A DNA stretch of 64,000 nucleotides from Limimaricola hongkongensis DSM 17492 (GTDB lineage Bacteria; Pseudomonadota; Alphaproteobacteria; Rhodobacterales; Rhodobacteraceae): NCBI RefSeq assembly GCF_000600975.2, contig NZ_KK088653.1:806501-870500 (forward strand), written 5' to 3'. A program made the position numbers and the translations under genes. A model generated the notes under the pieces. It was not told the origin of the DNA. It saw only the letters and a list, made by a program, of their open reading frames with translations, and made no database searches. Below, piece by piece: positions 1 through 8,798 of the stretch (the stretch's first letter is position 1; every line of letters begins with the position of its first letter).

Positions 1-180
1 TCCTGGCGTTCGACCCCCGATATGGGGCGTGGGTGCAAAGACGAAAACCGCCCCGCCCGCACAGCCCCGTCGCGGTATGCGAACTCATGCGCCAACATGG
101 TGTCATCGTGGAATTTTCGGGTGTTTACAGGGAGCTTGGCTCCGGTCATCCTGCCGCAACGTCAGTCGCCCGGAGCCGCC

Positions 181-1452
181 ATGAGCCTTGTCGATCACCC
201 GCTGCGCCAGGAGCTGGCCAACGAGCTGCACGCGCGGCCCTTTCCGCGGCTGGGCGCGCCGGGGCAGGCGGCCTTTCTCGCGATCGGGCCGGTGCCGGGC
301 ACGCCCCGCGATGCAGAGGCCGAGCGGGCGCATCTCGTGGCGCTGCTCGACTGGTTCGGTGCCCCGCATCCGCAGCCCGGCGCCACGCATTGGTCGGGAC
401 AGATAGGGCGGTACCGGCTGAAATGGGAGAGCCATACCGAGTTTGCCAGCTACATGCTGCTCAGCGACGGCGCCTCCGAGCCGCCGTTCCGCGAGGGGCT
501 TTCGGGCTTTCCCGCCGAATGGCTCGACGCGATGCCGGGCCAGAGGCTCACCTCGGCGCTGATCCGGGTCGAACTGGCGGCGGGCGAGGAGGAAATCGCG
601 CGTCGGGCAGGGGCGTGGTTCGTGGCCGAAAGCATGGCGGTGAGCCGCGTGCTCGACGACCAGTTGATCGTCGCGGGCGATTTCCGCATCGATCCGGCAG
701 GGCACATGCGCTTTGCCGTCTTTGCCCGCCCCGGCACCGGGGAACGGCGGATCGGCCGGGTGGTACAGCGGCTGTGCGAGATCGAGACCTACAAGACCAT
801 GGCGATGCTCGGCCTGTCGCAGGCGCGGAGCATGGGGCCGCGCATCGGCGCGCTGGAGGCACGCGTGTCGGATCTCGTGGCCGAGATGGCGGCGGGGCCG
901 GGCGATGCGGCGGCAACGCTGGCGGGGCTGCTCGAGGTATCGGCGGAGCTGGAGAAGCTGCGTGCGCAATCGGGGTTCCGCAGCGGCGCCACGCGCGCCT
1001 ATGAGACGCTGGTGAACCAGCGCATCGGCATCCTGCGCGAGACCCGCTTTGGCGGGCGGCAGAGTTTTGCCGAGTTCATGATGCGCCGCTTCGATCCGGC
1101 GATGCGCACGGTCGAATCGACCGACCGGCGCCTGTCTTCGGTGTCCGACCGCGCGGCGCGGGCGGGCGACCTGCTGCGCACCCGCGTCGATGTCGAACGC
1201 TCGGCCCAGAACCAGGCGCTGCTGGCGTCGATGGACCGGCGCGCCGATGCGCAGCTTCGCCTGCAGCACACGGTCGAGGGGCTGAGCGTCGTGGCGATCA
1301 GCTATTACGCGGTGAGCCTTGCCACCTACCTGTTCGGCCCGGTGGCCTATCCGCTGGGCATCGACAAGACGGCGCTGACGGCGGCGCTGGTGCTGCCGGT
1401 CGTGGCGTTGGTCTGGCTGATGCTGCGCCGGATCAGGAAGCGTCTCCACTAG
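181..1452 (+). CDS. DUF3422 family membrane protein
   Basis: Protein of 423 residues that matches the DUF3422 family, whose biochemical role is unknown to me. An N-terminal soluble part contains the motif DHPLRQELANELHARPFP, typical of the family start. A long helical region follows, and two hydrophobic segments lie at about residues 360-385 and 398-415, ahead of a basic tail (RRIRKRLH), so the protein is probably anchored at the inner membrane by its C-terminus. I chose the ATG at 181 because GGAG lies 6 nt upstream and family similarity begins there; an in-frame extension to 22 looks non-coding. Its last 20 bases overlap the 3' end of the convergent DUF1684 gene. Confidence 0.85.
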   Translation: MSLVDHPLRQELANELHARPFPRLGAPGQAAFLAIGPVPGTPRDAEAERAHLVALLDWFGAPHPQPGATHWSGQIGRYRLKWESHTEFASYMLLSDGASEPPFREGLSGFPAEWLDAMPGQRLTSALIRVELAAGEEEIARRAGAWFVAESMAVSRVLDDQLIVAGDFRIDPAGHMRFAVFARPGTGERRIGRVVQRLCEIETYKTMAMLGLSQARSMGPRIGALEARVSDLVAEMAAGPGDAAATLAGLLEVSAELEKLRAQSGFRSGATRAYETLVNQRIGILRETRFGGRQSFAEFMMRRFDPAMRTVESTDRRLSSVSDRAARAGDLLRTRVDVERSAQNQALLASMDRRADAQLRLQHTVEGLSVVAISYYAVSLATYLFGPVAYPLGIDKTALTAALVLPVVALVWLMLRRIRKRLH

Positions 1453-2074
1453 GGTCGCGCTCGCCCGCCGTGATGGCGGCCTCAACCCGGTTTTCCGGAG
1501 GCGCCAGCGGACAGACCCAGTCGGGGCTCCAGGCGCAGGAGGGGGTGTAGGCGAAGTTGAAATCGAGGATCAGCCGGCCCGACGCCGCGAGGCCGAGATC
1601 CGAGGATTTGATCGCGTCGATCGCATAGCGCCCGCCGCCATAGCTCCCCGCGCCGCAGGTCGCGTCGCGAAACGGCAGGAACAGCCCGCCGCCATAGCCA
1701 CCGATCCACCAGAGCGTCAGCTCCGCGCCGAGTCCTTGCTTCAGCCCGTCGGTGCGTGCCACGGGGCGGGCGCGCATCGTGCCATCCGTGCCCAGTTCGA
1801 AATCGATGGTCGGGCCCTGTTGCGCCACGAGATCCACCTCGAAGCGCAAGGCGGGGTCGTAAGGCCAGACGGTGATGGCGTCGAAACAGGCTTTTTGCGT
1901 TTCGGAAAGCGGCGAGGCGGGGTGGTCGCGAAACAGGCGCGAGCGGGTTTTGTGCCAGAGCCGCCAGCCGGTTTCGGGATTCGGCTCGGCGCGGATTGCG
2001 GCATAGAGATCGGCGATGCGGCGGCGCCAGTCGGCGGTGGCATAGGGGGCGGGGATCGGGGGGAGGTTATCCAT
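1433..2074 (-). CDS. DUF1684 domain-containing protein
   Basis: Protein of 213 residues. The C-terminal half carries the DUF1684 signature: a Gly-rich stretch (WWIGGYGGGLFLPF), then GRLILDFNFAYTPSCAW and CPLAPPENR. The family is widespread in bacteria and has no firmly assigned activity. There is no signal peptide or membrane segment, so it is probably cytoplasmic. The start is the ATG at 2074; no longer in-frame extension looks plausible. The gene is convergent with the DUF3422 gene and their coding 3' ends overlap by 20 bp, which leaves no room for a separate terminator between them. Confidence 0.85.
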   Translation of the reverse strand: MDNLPPIPAPYATADWRRRIADLYAAIRAEPNPETGWRLWHKTRSRLFRDHPASPLSETQKACFDAITVWPYDPALRFEVDLVAQQGPTIDFELGTDGTMRARPVARTDGLKQGLGAELTLWWIGGYGGGLFLPFRDATCGAGSYGGGRYAIDAIKSSDLGLAASGRLILDFNFAYTPSCAWSPDWVCPLAPPENRVEAAITAGERDPSGDAS

Positions 2075-2175
2075 GCCGGGCGATCTAGGCCGGGTGCGCC
2101 CGCCGCCCAGCGCGTGGCTGGCCGCGCCGGGCCTGCCGCGCTAGATAGGCGCAGCATGACGAAAGGGCGTAGGCG

Positions 2176-2979
2176 ATGATCAAGCAGGTGATCTGCATCA
2201 ACTGGGGCACCAAATACGGCGCGCCCTTCATCAATCGCCTTTACGGCATGGTGGCGCGCAACATCACGCCGCCCTTCAGCTTAACCTGCTTCACCGACAA
2301 CCGCGACGGCATCCGGCCGGAGGTGCAGTGCGAGGATCTGCCGCCGATCAATGTCGAGATGCCGAAGAACTCCAAGGGCATCTGGCCCAAGTCACGGCTC
2401 TGGGGGCCGAAGCTCGGCAACCTCACGGGGCCGGTGCTGTTCATGGATCTCGACCTCGTCGTGACCGGTTCGCTCGACGATTTCTTCACTTACGGCGACC
2501 CCGACGACGTGATCCTGTCGCGCAACCCGAACACGCCGCTCGAAAAGCTCGGCCAGACCTCGGTGTTCCGTTTTCCGGTAGGCAAGCTGGTGCCATTGCA
2601 GGAGCGGTTTCGCGCCGATCCGCAGGGCATCGCCGACGAATTCCGGTTCGAGCAGCGCTATGTCACCCGCAACGCGCCGGGCGGGGCCAAGCTGTTTCCG
2701 AAGCCTTGGGTCCGGCATTTTCGCATGCATTGCCGCCGCCCGTTTCCTCTCAACTACCTGGCCGCGCCAAGGCTGCCCGAAGATGCTCGCATCGTGATCT
2801 TTCCGGGCGGGCTGCACCCGACCCATGCGATCGAGGGGCATTACCCGCCCTATGCGCCCGAAAGCGCCGGGGCGCATCTGCGCGGGTTGTTCTCGGACAG
2901 CCGGCAGGACGGGCCGCTGCGCTATCTGCGCCATTACATCCGGCCCACGCCGTGGGTGGCCGAGCACTGGCGCCCCTGA
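2176..2979 (+). CDS. Glycosyltransferase-like protein with DxD motif
   Basis: Protein of 267 residues resembling nucleotide-sugar glycosyltransferases of the GT-A fold. Residues 5-45 (CINWGTKYG through LTCFTDNRDG) look like the first Rossmann half. FMDLDLVVTG around residues 89-98 supplies a DxD-type metal and nucleotide-sugar site (D91, D93). A basic C-terminal half includes a conserved-looking GGLHPTHA segment. There is no signal peptide or membrane helix. Similar Rhodobacterales proteins are usually annotated as hypothetical or glycosyltransferase. The acceptor is unknown; proximity to LPS-type genes at 4.2-7.1 kb suggests a surface glycan, which is inference. The ATG at 2176 follows a weak AAGGGCGTAGG ribosome-binding region. 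Confidence 0.7.
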   Translation: MIKQVICINWGTKYGAPFINRLYGMVARNITPPFSLTCFTDNRDGIRPEVQCEDLPPINVEMPKNSKGIWPKSRLWGPKLGNLTGPVLFMDLDLVVTGSLDDFFTYGDPDDVILSRNPNTPLEKLGQTSVFRFPVGKLVPLQERFRADPQGIADEFRFEQRYVTRNAPGGAKLFPKPWVRHFRMHCRRPFPLNYLAAPRLPEDARIVIFPGGLHPTHAIEGHYPPYAPESAGAHLRGLFSDSRQDGPLRYLRHYIRPTPWVAEHWRP

Positions 2980-3073
2980 CCGCGCGGCAGGGCCGCGCCC
3001 GGCTTGCACCCGGCGCCGCTTGGGCGCAGTCTCGCGCCCGCATCCGACATTCCGTTTCCCCAAAGGTTTCACC

Positions 3074-4237
3074 ATGCCGATCAAGAACCGCTTCGCCGAG
3101 CTGCTCCCCGAGATCACCGAATGGCGGCGCGACCTGCACGAGAACCCCGAGATCCTCTACGAGACGCACCGCACCTCCGGGATCGTGGCGGAAAAGCTGC
3201 GCGCCTTCGGCTGTGACGACGTGGTCGAGGGGCTGGGGCGCACCGGTGTCGTGGGCGTGATCCGCGGCAAGCAGACCGCCTCCGGCAAGGTGATCGGCCT
3301 GCGCGCCGACATGGACGCGCTGCCGATCCACGAGCAGACCGGCAAGGAATACGCCTCCAAGACGGATGGCGCGATGCATGCCTGCGGCCATGATGGCCAC
3401 ACCGCGATGCTCTTGGGCGCCGCGAAGTACCTCTCCGAGACGCGCAACTTCGACGGCACGGTCGTGGTGATCTTCCAACCCGCCGAAGAGGGCGGCGGCG
3501 GCGGCCGCGAAATGTGCGCCGACGGGCTGATGGAGCGTTTCGGCATCCAGGAGGTCTACGGCATGCACAACTGGCCCGGCATCCCTCTGGGGCAGTTCGC
3601 GATCCGCCCCGGTGCCTTCTTCGCCTCCACCGATCAGTTCGAGATCACCATCGAGGGCCGCGGCGGCCACGCCGCGAAGCCGCACGAGACGGTGGATTCG
3701 ACGCTGGTGGCGAGCCACGTGGTGCTGGCGCTGCAATCGATCGCCAGCCGCAACGCCGACCCGACCGAGCAGATCGTGGTTTCCGTCACCTCGTTTGAAA
3801 CCTCGTCCAAGGCGTTCAACGTGATCGCCCAGCGGGTGCAGATGAAGGGCACTGTGCGCACCATGTCGCCGGAGCTGCGCAAGCTGGGGCAGGAGCGTCT
3901 GACCGCCATAGCCGAAACCACGGCACAGGCTTATGGCGCCACGGCCAAGGTCAACTACATCAAGGGCTACCCGGTGATGATCAACCACGGCGCGGAGACC
4001 GAGTTCGCCGCCGAGGTCGCGCGCGAGATTTCGGGCGATTGCGCCGAGGCGCCGCTGATCATGGGCGGCGAGGATTTCGCCTACATGCTCGAAGAGCGGC
4101 CCGGCGCCTATATTCTTGTCGGCAATGGCGACACGGCCTCGGTCCACCACCCGGAATATGATTTCTCCGACGAGGCGATCCCGACGGGCTGCTCGTGGTG
4201 GGCAGGCGTCGTTGAACGCCGGATGCCGGCGGCCTGA
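3074..4237 (+). CDS. M20 family amidohydrolase (hippurate hydrolase-like)
   Basis: Metallo-amidohydrolase of 387 residues, the usual length for the M20D branch that hydrolyses N-acyl amino acids (HipO, AmaA and indole-acetyl-amino-acid hydrolases). Visible features are the metal-binding stretch MHACGHDGHTAML (C104, H106), the acidic FQPAEEG motif with the catalytic glutamates, a dimerisation-domain signature GRGGHAAKPHETVD, and a late GGEDFAYM segment. There is no signal peptide, so it is cytoplasmic. The start at 3074 is the first ATG with family similarity (MPIKNRFAELLPEITEWRRDLH). The exact substrate cannot be read from the sequence. Only 4 bp separate its stop from that of the convergent gene at 4242. 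Confidence 0.9.
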   Translation: MPIKNRFAELLPEITEWRRDLHENPEILYETHRTSGIVAEKLRAFGCDDVVEGLGRTGVVGVIRGKQTASGKVIGLRADMDALPIHEQTGKEYASKTDGAMHACGHDGHTAMLLGAAKYLSETRNFDGTVVVIFQPAEEGGGGGREMCADGLMERFGIQEVYGMHNWPGIPLGQFAIRPGAFFASTDQFEITIEGRGGHAAKPHETVDSTLVASHVVLALQSIASRNADPTEQIVVSVTSFETSSKAFNVIAQRVQMKGTVRTMSPELRKLGQERLTAIAETTAQAYGATAKVNYIKGYPVMINHGAETEFAAEVAREISGDCAEAPLIMGGEDFAYMLEERPGAYILVGNGDTASVHHPEYDFSDEAIPTGCSWWAGVVERRMPAA

Positions 4238-4241
4238 CGGC

Positions 4242-4856
4242 TCAGGCAATCGAAAAGCGCGGGTCCGCGGCCATGAGTGCCGCGACCCGGTCGCGCTCGG
4301 CGTCGAAGTCATGCGGCACATCGGCGGCGCCGCGTCCGCCCGACAGCGATTTCGACGCAAAGAAATCAAAGCCGTAGAGCCGCGCCGAGGCGAGCTCAGA
4401 GCGCGCCAGAAGGTCGATGGCGAGCATGCCGGTGGTGGGCCGCGCGCCCAGACGCTCGCGCAGCGCCGCCGCCCGTGCCGCTGGAAGCAGGGCAAATCCC
4501 GGCAGCCGGGCAACGCGCCAAGGCAGGCGCTTGCGCTTGGGCGTCATCCACAACAGCAGATCGGGCGCCCGCGCCGCGATCACCGGTGCGGGCACCGGGA
4601 TCGACATGGCGAGCCAGTCGGTGCGGCTGCCATGCGATGCCGCGGAGGGCAGTGGCGCGGCGTTCAGCCGGATCACCAGATCGGCGGCGTCGATCTCTTC
4701 GCCCAGTGCCTTCTCCGACAACGACCGCGCATTGCCGATCAAGGCCACGCGGCGATTTTCGAGCCGCGCCAATAGCCCGGTTTCCGGCAGGCCCAGCCGC
4801 GCCAGCCGCGTCTCGTCGGCACGGCGCTTGGCGATCTCGAAGCCGATCCTGTTCAT
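4242..4856 (-). CDS. Sialyltransferase-like (GT29 family) protein
   Basis: Protein of 204 residues with all three landmarks of GT29 sialyltransferases. An L-motif-like stretch at residues 37-68 contains VALIGNARSL and DLVIRLNAAP. An S-motif-like stretch at 140-165 contains PTTGMLAIDLL and LYGFDFF. A very short motif H-x4-E lies at H182/E187 (PHDFDAE). It lacks the N-terminal membrane anchor of the eukaryotic enzymes. GT29 enzymes use CMP-activated acidic sugars. It is the last gene of a moaA-waaA-pyruvyl transferase operon and starts inside an ATGA overlap (4853-4856). Because WaaA uses CMP-Kdo, a CMP-Kdo donor is a reasonable guess, but no function has been shown. Confidence 0.72.
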   Translation of the reverse strand: MNRIGFEIAKRRADETRLARLGLPETGLLARLENRRVALIGNARSLSEKALGEEIDAADLVIRLNAAPLPSAASHGSRTDWLAMSIPVPAPVIAARAPDLLLWMTPKRKRLPWRVARLPGFALLPAARAAALRERLGARPTTGMLAIDLLARSELASARLYGFDFFASKSLSGGRGAADVPHDFDAERDRVAALMAADPRFSIA

Positions 4857-5842
4857 GCCGGCCCTTTCGCAAGCGCCGCGATGTCGGCGAATAATGTTTC
4901 CGCCCGCCGCTGCGCCATATCGCAAAATCCGCGGATCGCGGACAGCTCCGCCTCGCTGAACGGGGCGGCATCGGGCGGCGGCGAGAACGCCTCTGCCCGC
5001 ACCAGCCGTTCCGGGTCGAGCCCGGCATCGGCGAGCAGGCGTTCGATCTTCGAGGCGTTGGAGCCGAGCGCGAGGAACGGCGTTTCGGTCAGCATCGACA
5101 GGCAGACCGCGTGAAAGCGCCCGGTCAGATGCAGCCGCGCCCGCGCGATCCGGTTCAGATACGCGGTCTCGTCGGCGGGCATCTCCAAAGCGGGCAGGCC
5201 GAGCGCCCCGTACCACGCCGCCGCCAGCGCGGCGCGGGCGGGCCCAAGGCGCCAGATGCCGCCGGTCAGCGTCTTGGTCGGCACCAGCGCCGCATTCCCG
5301 AGCGTTGCGGCGGCGCGCCCCAGCACCCGGCGCGGGGCGGGCTTCACGCTGTCGCCGACGATCACGCCGTCACGGGGAAGCGATGCGGTGAGGGCCGGAG
5401 CCGAGAGCGACAAATCCGGCAGCCAGCGGATCTCGCGCCCGACGGCCTGTGCCATGGTATCGGCGCTGGCGCTGTCGCGGGCCGCGATCAGATCGATGCG
5501 CGAGAGCGGTTCGGACCATTCGGCGGGGTTGTCCTGCCACAGCGCGTTGACCAGCGCGATCGGCGTCGTCCCGCGCGCCTCGTGTTCCGCTACCTCAAGC
5601 AGCCGCGCCCCGGCGGGGCGGCCATGATGCAGCGTGCCTTCGCCGTTGATGACGATCACGTCCGCCGCGCGCATCGCGTCGAGAAACGACCCGTCCCGCG
5701 CCCAGTCATGCCGGGCCGGGCTGCGGGCGGTGATGGTAAGCCCGTGCCGCCCCAGCCCCTCGGTCAGCAGCCGCATCACCCGCGAGCATCCGTGGTGATA
5801 CCGGGTCGAGGTGTCGTTGAGGATGACGGCGCGCAAGGTCAT
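4853..5842 (-). CDS. Polysaccharide pyruvyl transferase family protein
   Basis: Protein of 329 residues. The N-terminus (VILNDTSTRYHHGCSRVM) and the motif INGEGTLHH at about residues 65-73 match the polysaccharide pyruvyl transferase fold, a GT-B-like domain found in CsaB and in exopolysaccharide enzymes. The C-terminal LTGRFHAVCLSMLTETPF segment is the usual late signature of that family. It would add pyruvate or a sugar to a surface glycan; which one cannot be told. The gene is tied to its neighbours by 4-bp ATGA overlaps on both sides (5839-5842 and 4853-4856), so its translation probably depends on waaA upstream. Confidence 0.78.
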   Translation of the reverse strand: MTLRAVILNDTSTRYHHGCSRVMRLLTEGLGRHGLTITARSPARHDWARDGSFLDAMRAADVIVINGEGTLHHGRPAGARLLEVAEHEARGTTPIALVNALWQDNPAEWSEPLSRIDLIAARDSASADTMAQAVGREIRWLPDLSLSAPALTASLPRDGVIVGDSVKPAPRRVLGRAAATLGNAALVPTKTLTGGIWRLGPARAALAAAWYGALGLPALEMPADETAYLNRIARARLHLTGRFHAVCLSMLTETPFLALGSNASKIERLLADAGLDPERLVRAEAFSPPPDAAPFSEAELSAIRGFCDMAQRRAETLFADIAALAKGPA

Positions 5843-7126
5843 GGCGCTGCCTTAGAGAATATGTGGCCGGGTTCAAGCCGCGTGGCCATCAGCGCCTGCA
5901 ACGCGCGCAGTGTCTGCGGGCGCGCCTGGCCGATATCGGCCATGACCCGCTTTGCCGCCGCGCGCATCGCGTCGAGATCTCGCGTGCCGATCAGCCCGCC
6001 CACCGCCGCGCCGAGCGCCGCGCCATCCGCCACCATGCGCGCCGCACCCGCCGCGTCGAGCGTGGCATGGGCGGCGGCGGCATGGGGCACCTGCGGGCCG
6101 TGCAAAAGCGCCGCGCCAAGCGCCGCCGCCTCCCACGGGTTGTGCCCGCCTTGCGGGCCGAACGAGCCACCGAGAAACACCAGCGGCGCGAGACGGTAGA
6201 TCAGCCCGGTTTCGCCCAGCCGGTCGATCAACCAGATTTCGGCCTCGCCGGGCATGTCACCGCGCTGCGCCTCCAGCCCCGCCGCCGCGAGCGCCCGCGC
6301 CACCGCCGCGCCGCGATCGGGGTGGCGGGGCGCGAGGATCATGCGCAGGCCGGGATGGCGCTTGCGCGCCTCCAGATGTGCCGCGATCACCGCGCCTTCG
6401 TCTTCGGCATGGGTCGAAACGGCGGGCCCAGAGCGGCGCGCCCCCAAACGCGGATCGAAGGTCGGCAAGGCGGTCCGTGTCGGCGGATGGAGGGGCGGCC
6501 GCGGCCTTGAGATCGCCGGGCGCGAGAACGCGGGCAGGGTCCACGCCGAGATGGGTGATTTCCGCGCGCACCGCCTCGCTTTGTGTGGTCACGAGGTCAA
6601 ATCGCGACAGAAGTGCCGCGCTGATCCGGGGCGCCCGCATCCGCGAGCGAGAGGGGCGGGCGTTGAGCAGCGCCATCGGCACGCTTCGCGCGGCGGTCTC
6701 GTGCAGCAGGCGCGGCCAGAGGTCGCCCTCGACGAAACAGGCAAGCGCGGGCCGCCAGTGATCGAGAAACCGGCGCGTCGCCCGCGCCGTGTCGAGCGGC
6801 TGGTACTGATGCAGCGCGCCATCGATCCGCCGGGCACGTGCTCCGCCGGTGGTCGTCGTGGTGGTGATCAGCACGGGATGCCCCGCCGCCATCAGGTCGC
6901 GCGCGAGATCGGCCATCGAAGCCACCTCGCCGACGGAGGCCGCGTTGATCCAGACGAGACTGCCCTCGGGCCGCGGCAGCGTCGCCCGGCCCAACCGTTC
7001 GCCCAGCCGGGCCGGGTCCGAGGACTGACCGCGATGCACGCGCCGTGCCAGCGTGAACTCGGCCAGCCGCGGCAAGGCCCGCGACCCGCCAAGCCAGAGC
7101 CGCAACAGCCATGGCGCCCCGCTCAT
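5839..7126 (-). pseudogene. waaA: waaA, 3-deoxy-D-manno-octulosonate transferase, one-base frameshift
   Basis: WaaA (KdtA) transfers Kdo from CMP-Kdo to lipid A precursor at the inner membrane. The reading frame from 7126 gives a normal N-terminal half (SLVWINAASVGEVAS, LITTTTTTGG, FVEGDLWPRLLHE, APGDLK). It loses similarity after residue 233 (APLW). Similarity continues one frame over with VSTHAEDEGAVI, LAPRHPDR, GGSFGPQGGHNPWEA, ending at 5839. The whole span is 1288 nt, which is 429 codons plus one base, so a single extra base in the G-run at 6424-6426 explains it. WaaA is essential in most Gram-negatives, so a sequencing or assembly error is more likely than gene death. It starts in an ATGA overlap with moaA. 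Confidence 0.8.
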
Positions 7127-8151
7127 CCCCCGGTGTGGCTCATGTGGCGGCTGACCCGGCCCGAAACCTCCTGCCGGTCATAATCGAAATCATGCCCCTT
7201 GGGCTTGAGCGCGATCGCCGCGTGGATCGCGCGCTCCAGCCCCGCATCGCCCTCGCTTTCACGCAAGGGGCCGCGCAGGTCGGAATGGCCCTCCTGCCCG
7301 AGACAGGTATAGATCTCGCCGGTGCAGGTCACGCGCACCCGATTGCAGCTTTCGCAGAAATTATGGCTCATCGGGGTGATGAAGCCGACCCGCTGGCGGG
7401 TTTCGCCAAGACGGACATAGCGCGCGGGTCCGCCGGTGCGGTCGGGCAGGTCGTGCAGCGAATAGCGGGTGCCGAGCGTGTGGCGCAGCTCGGCGAGGTT
7501 CCAGTACTGGCCGATCCGGTCCTCATTGCCGATATCGCCCATCGGCATGACCTCGATGAAGGTCAGATCCATGCCGCGCGCGGCGCAGAACTCGGTCAGC
7601 GTGAACAGCTCGTCCTCGTTGAAGCCCTTGAGCGCGACGGTGTTGATCTTGACCTGAAGCCCGGCGGCGCGGGCCGCGTCGATCCCGTCGAGCACCTGCG
7701 GCAGGCGGCCCCAGCGGGTCACGCGGGCGAATTTCTCCTCGTCGAGCGTGTCGAGAGAGACGTTCACCCGGCGGACCCCGGCGGCGTAGAGCTCTTCGGC
7801 GTATTTGCCAAGCTGGCTGCCATTGGTGGTCAGCGTCAGCTCCTTGAGCGCGCCGCTGTCGAGATGCCGCGTCATCGCGCGGAAGAATTCCATGATATTA
7901 CGCCGCACCAGCGGCTCACCGCCGGTGATGCGCAGTTTTTCGACCCCGAGCCGGATGAAAGCCGAACAGAGCCGGTCGAGCTCCTCCAGCGTCAGAAGCT
8001 CCTTCTTGGGCAGGAACTGCATCTTCTCGGACATGCAGTAGACGCAGCGAAAATCGCAGCGGTCGGTGACCGAAACGCGCAGGTAGCGGATCGCCCGGGC
8101 AAAGGGGTCGATCAGGGGCGCGGCGGGGGGCGGAAGGGGGGCTGCGGTCAT
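7123..8151 (-). CDS. moaA: GTP 3',8-cyclase MoaA
   Basis: Radical SAM enzyme of 342 residues that starts molybdenum-cofactor synthesis by converting GTP to 3',8-cyclo-GTP. The N-terminal SAM cluster motif is [14 protein letters not shown] (C32, C36, C39). GGEPLVRR is the SAM-binding GGEP motif. The C-terminal second cluster motif is [20 protein letters not shown]. The ATG at 8151 gives the usual length; an in-frame extension to 8802 runs antisense through the lipoprotein gene and is rejected. The stop overlaps the waaA start (ATGA, 7123-7126), which places a cofactor gene at the head of an apparent LPS operon. Confidence 0.95.
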   Translation of the reverse strand: MTAAPLPPPAAPLIDPFARAIRYLRVSVTDRCDFRCVYCMSEKMQFLPKKELLTLEELDRLCSAFIRLGVEKLRITGGEPLVRRNIMEFFRAMTRHLDSGALKELTLTTNGSQLGKYAEELYAAGVRRVNVSLDTLDEEKFARVTRWGRLPQVLDGIDAARAAGLQVKINTVALKGFNEDELFTLTEFCAARGMDLTFIEVMPMGDIGNEDRIGQYWNLAELRHTLGTRYSLHDLPDRTGGPARYVRLGETRQRVGFITPMSHNFCESCNRVRVTCTGEIYTCLGQEGHSDLRGPLRESEGDAGLERAIHAAIALKPKGHDFDYDRQEVSGRVSRHMSHTGG

Positions 8152-8235
8152 GACGCAAAGGTAGGGTCGGGGCGGTGGGATGGCAAGCGATGCCGGGCAC
8201 TTGTCGCAAAGGCACAGGCCGCTATCCTCCGGGCC

Positions 8236-8718
8236 ATGACACGCCTCATGATCCCCACCGCCCTCACCGCGCTCGGCCTGCTTTCGGCCTGCGCCGAACT
8301 GCAGCAGGCCAGCGCCCCGAGCAGGGCTCCGGCCCCATCCGCGCCCGCCGCCGCACCCCAGCAGGCCGCCCGGCCCGCGCCGCCGCCCGCCGGCGCGAGC
8401 GCCGAGGCGCTCGACACCACGACGCCCGAGCAGCGCGCCGCCGCCACGCAGGCGCCGGAACCCGCGGGCGAGCAGCGGCTCGGTACCACCATCGCCTCGC
8501 TCGGCGCGCCCGCCGACCCGGGGCTGTGGATCGAAACGCCGCTGGTGAACAGCGTGACCCAAGGCCGGGTCGAGACGGCGAGCGGAAAATCGGTGAAGCT
8601 GGAGCTGCGGCCATCGGGCGGAGCGGCGGGCTCGGGCAGCGAGATCAGCCTGCCCGCGATGCGGCTGCTCGGGGTGGCGCTGACGGACCTGCCCGAGCTG
8701 ACGGTCTATCGCGGCTGA
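8236..8718 (+). CDS. Putative lipoprotein, Pro/Ala-rich
   Basis: Protein of 160 residues with a lipoprotein signal peptide: basic start, hydrophobic run, and lipobox LLSAC with the lipidated cysteine at residue 19. Residues 20-80 are low-complexity Ala/Pro, probably a flexible spacer. The C-terminal half ([23 protein letters not shown] through [16 protein letters not shown]) is the conserved part. I recall similar Rhodobacteraceae proteins labelled D-galactarate dehydratase, a name the sequence does not support. Function unknown; probably at the inner leaflet of the outer membrane or in the periplasm. It is divergent from moaA (85 bp apart) and convergent with glmS. Confidence 0.75.
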   Translation: MTRLMIPTALTALGLLSACAELQQASAPSRAPAPSAPAAAPQQAARPAPPPAGASAEALDTTTPEQRAAATQAPEPAGEQRLGTTIASLGAPADPGLWIETPLVNSVTQGRVETASGKSVKLELRPSGGAAGSGSEISLPAMRLLGVALTDLPELTVYRG

Positions 8719-8747
8719 CGGCGTGCCCGGTGGAAACTTCGGGATCT

Positions 8748-8770
8748 GCGTATTTTCCGGAATGGTGAAA
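8748..8770 (+). repeat. 3'-flank repeat element, copy 1
   Basis: One of eight copies in the window of a short motif: GCGTATTT, 3 nt, then GGAATGGTGAAA. This copy starts 30 nt after the lipoprotein stop and is in the sense direction of that gene. Its final AAA is also the start of the GC-rich terminator stem at 8768, so motif and hairpin form one unit. Confidence 0.7.
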
Positions 8771-8794
8771 GGGGGGCGTCGCGCCCCCCTTTTT
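8768..8794 (+). terminator. Rho-independent terminator after the lipoprotein gene
   Basis: Perfect 11-bp stem (8768-8778 with 8782-8792) made of AAAGGGGGGCG and its complement, with loop TCG and a run of five T at 8790-8794. It ends transcription of the + strand lipoprotein gene. Its reverse could also serve glmS on the other strand, though the T-run in that direction is only three long. Confidence 0.75.
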
Positions 8795-8798
8795 CGTA

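Noticed and set aside
22..180. N-terminal extension of the DUF3422 gene
   Set aside because: It is not conserved in character, and a good ribosome-binding site supports the start at 181.
7111..8718. Plus-strand frame of 535 codons including the lipoprotein
   Set aside because: Only the part from 8236 is real; the upstream part is antisense to moaA and does not continue the signal peptide logically.
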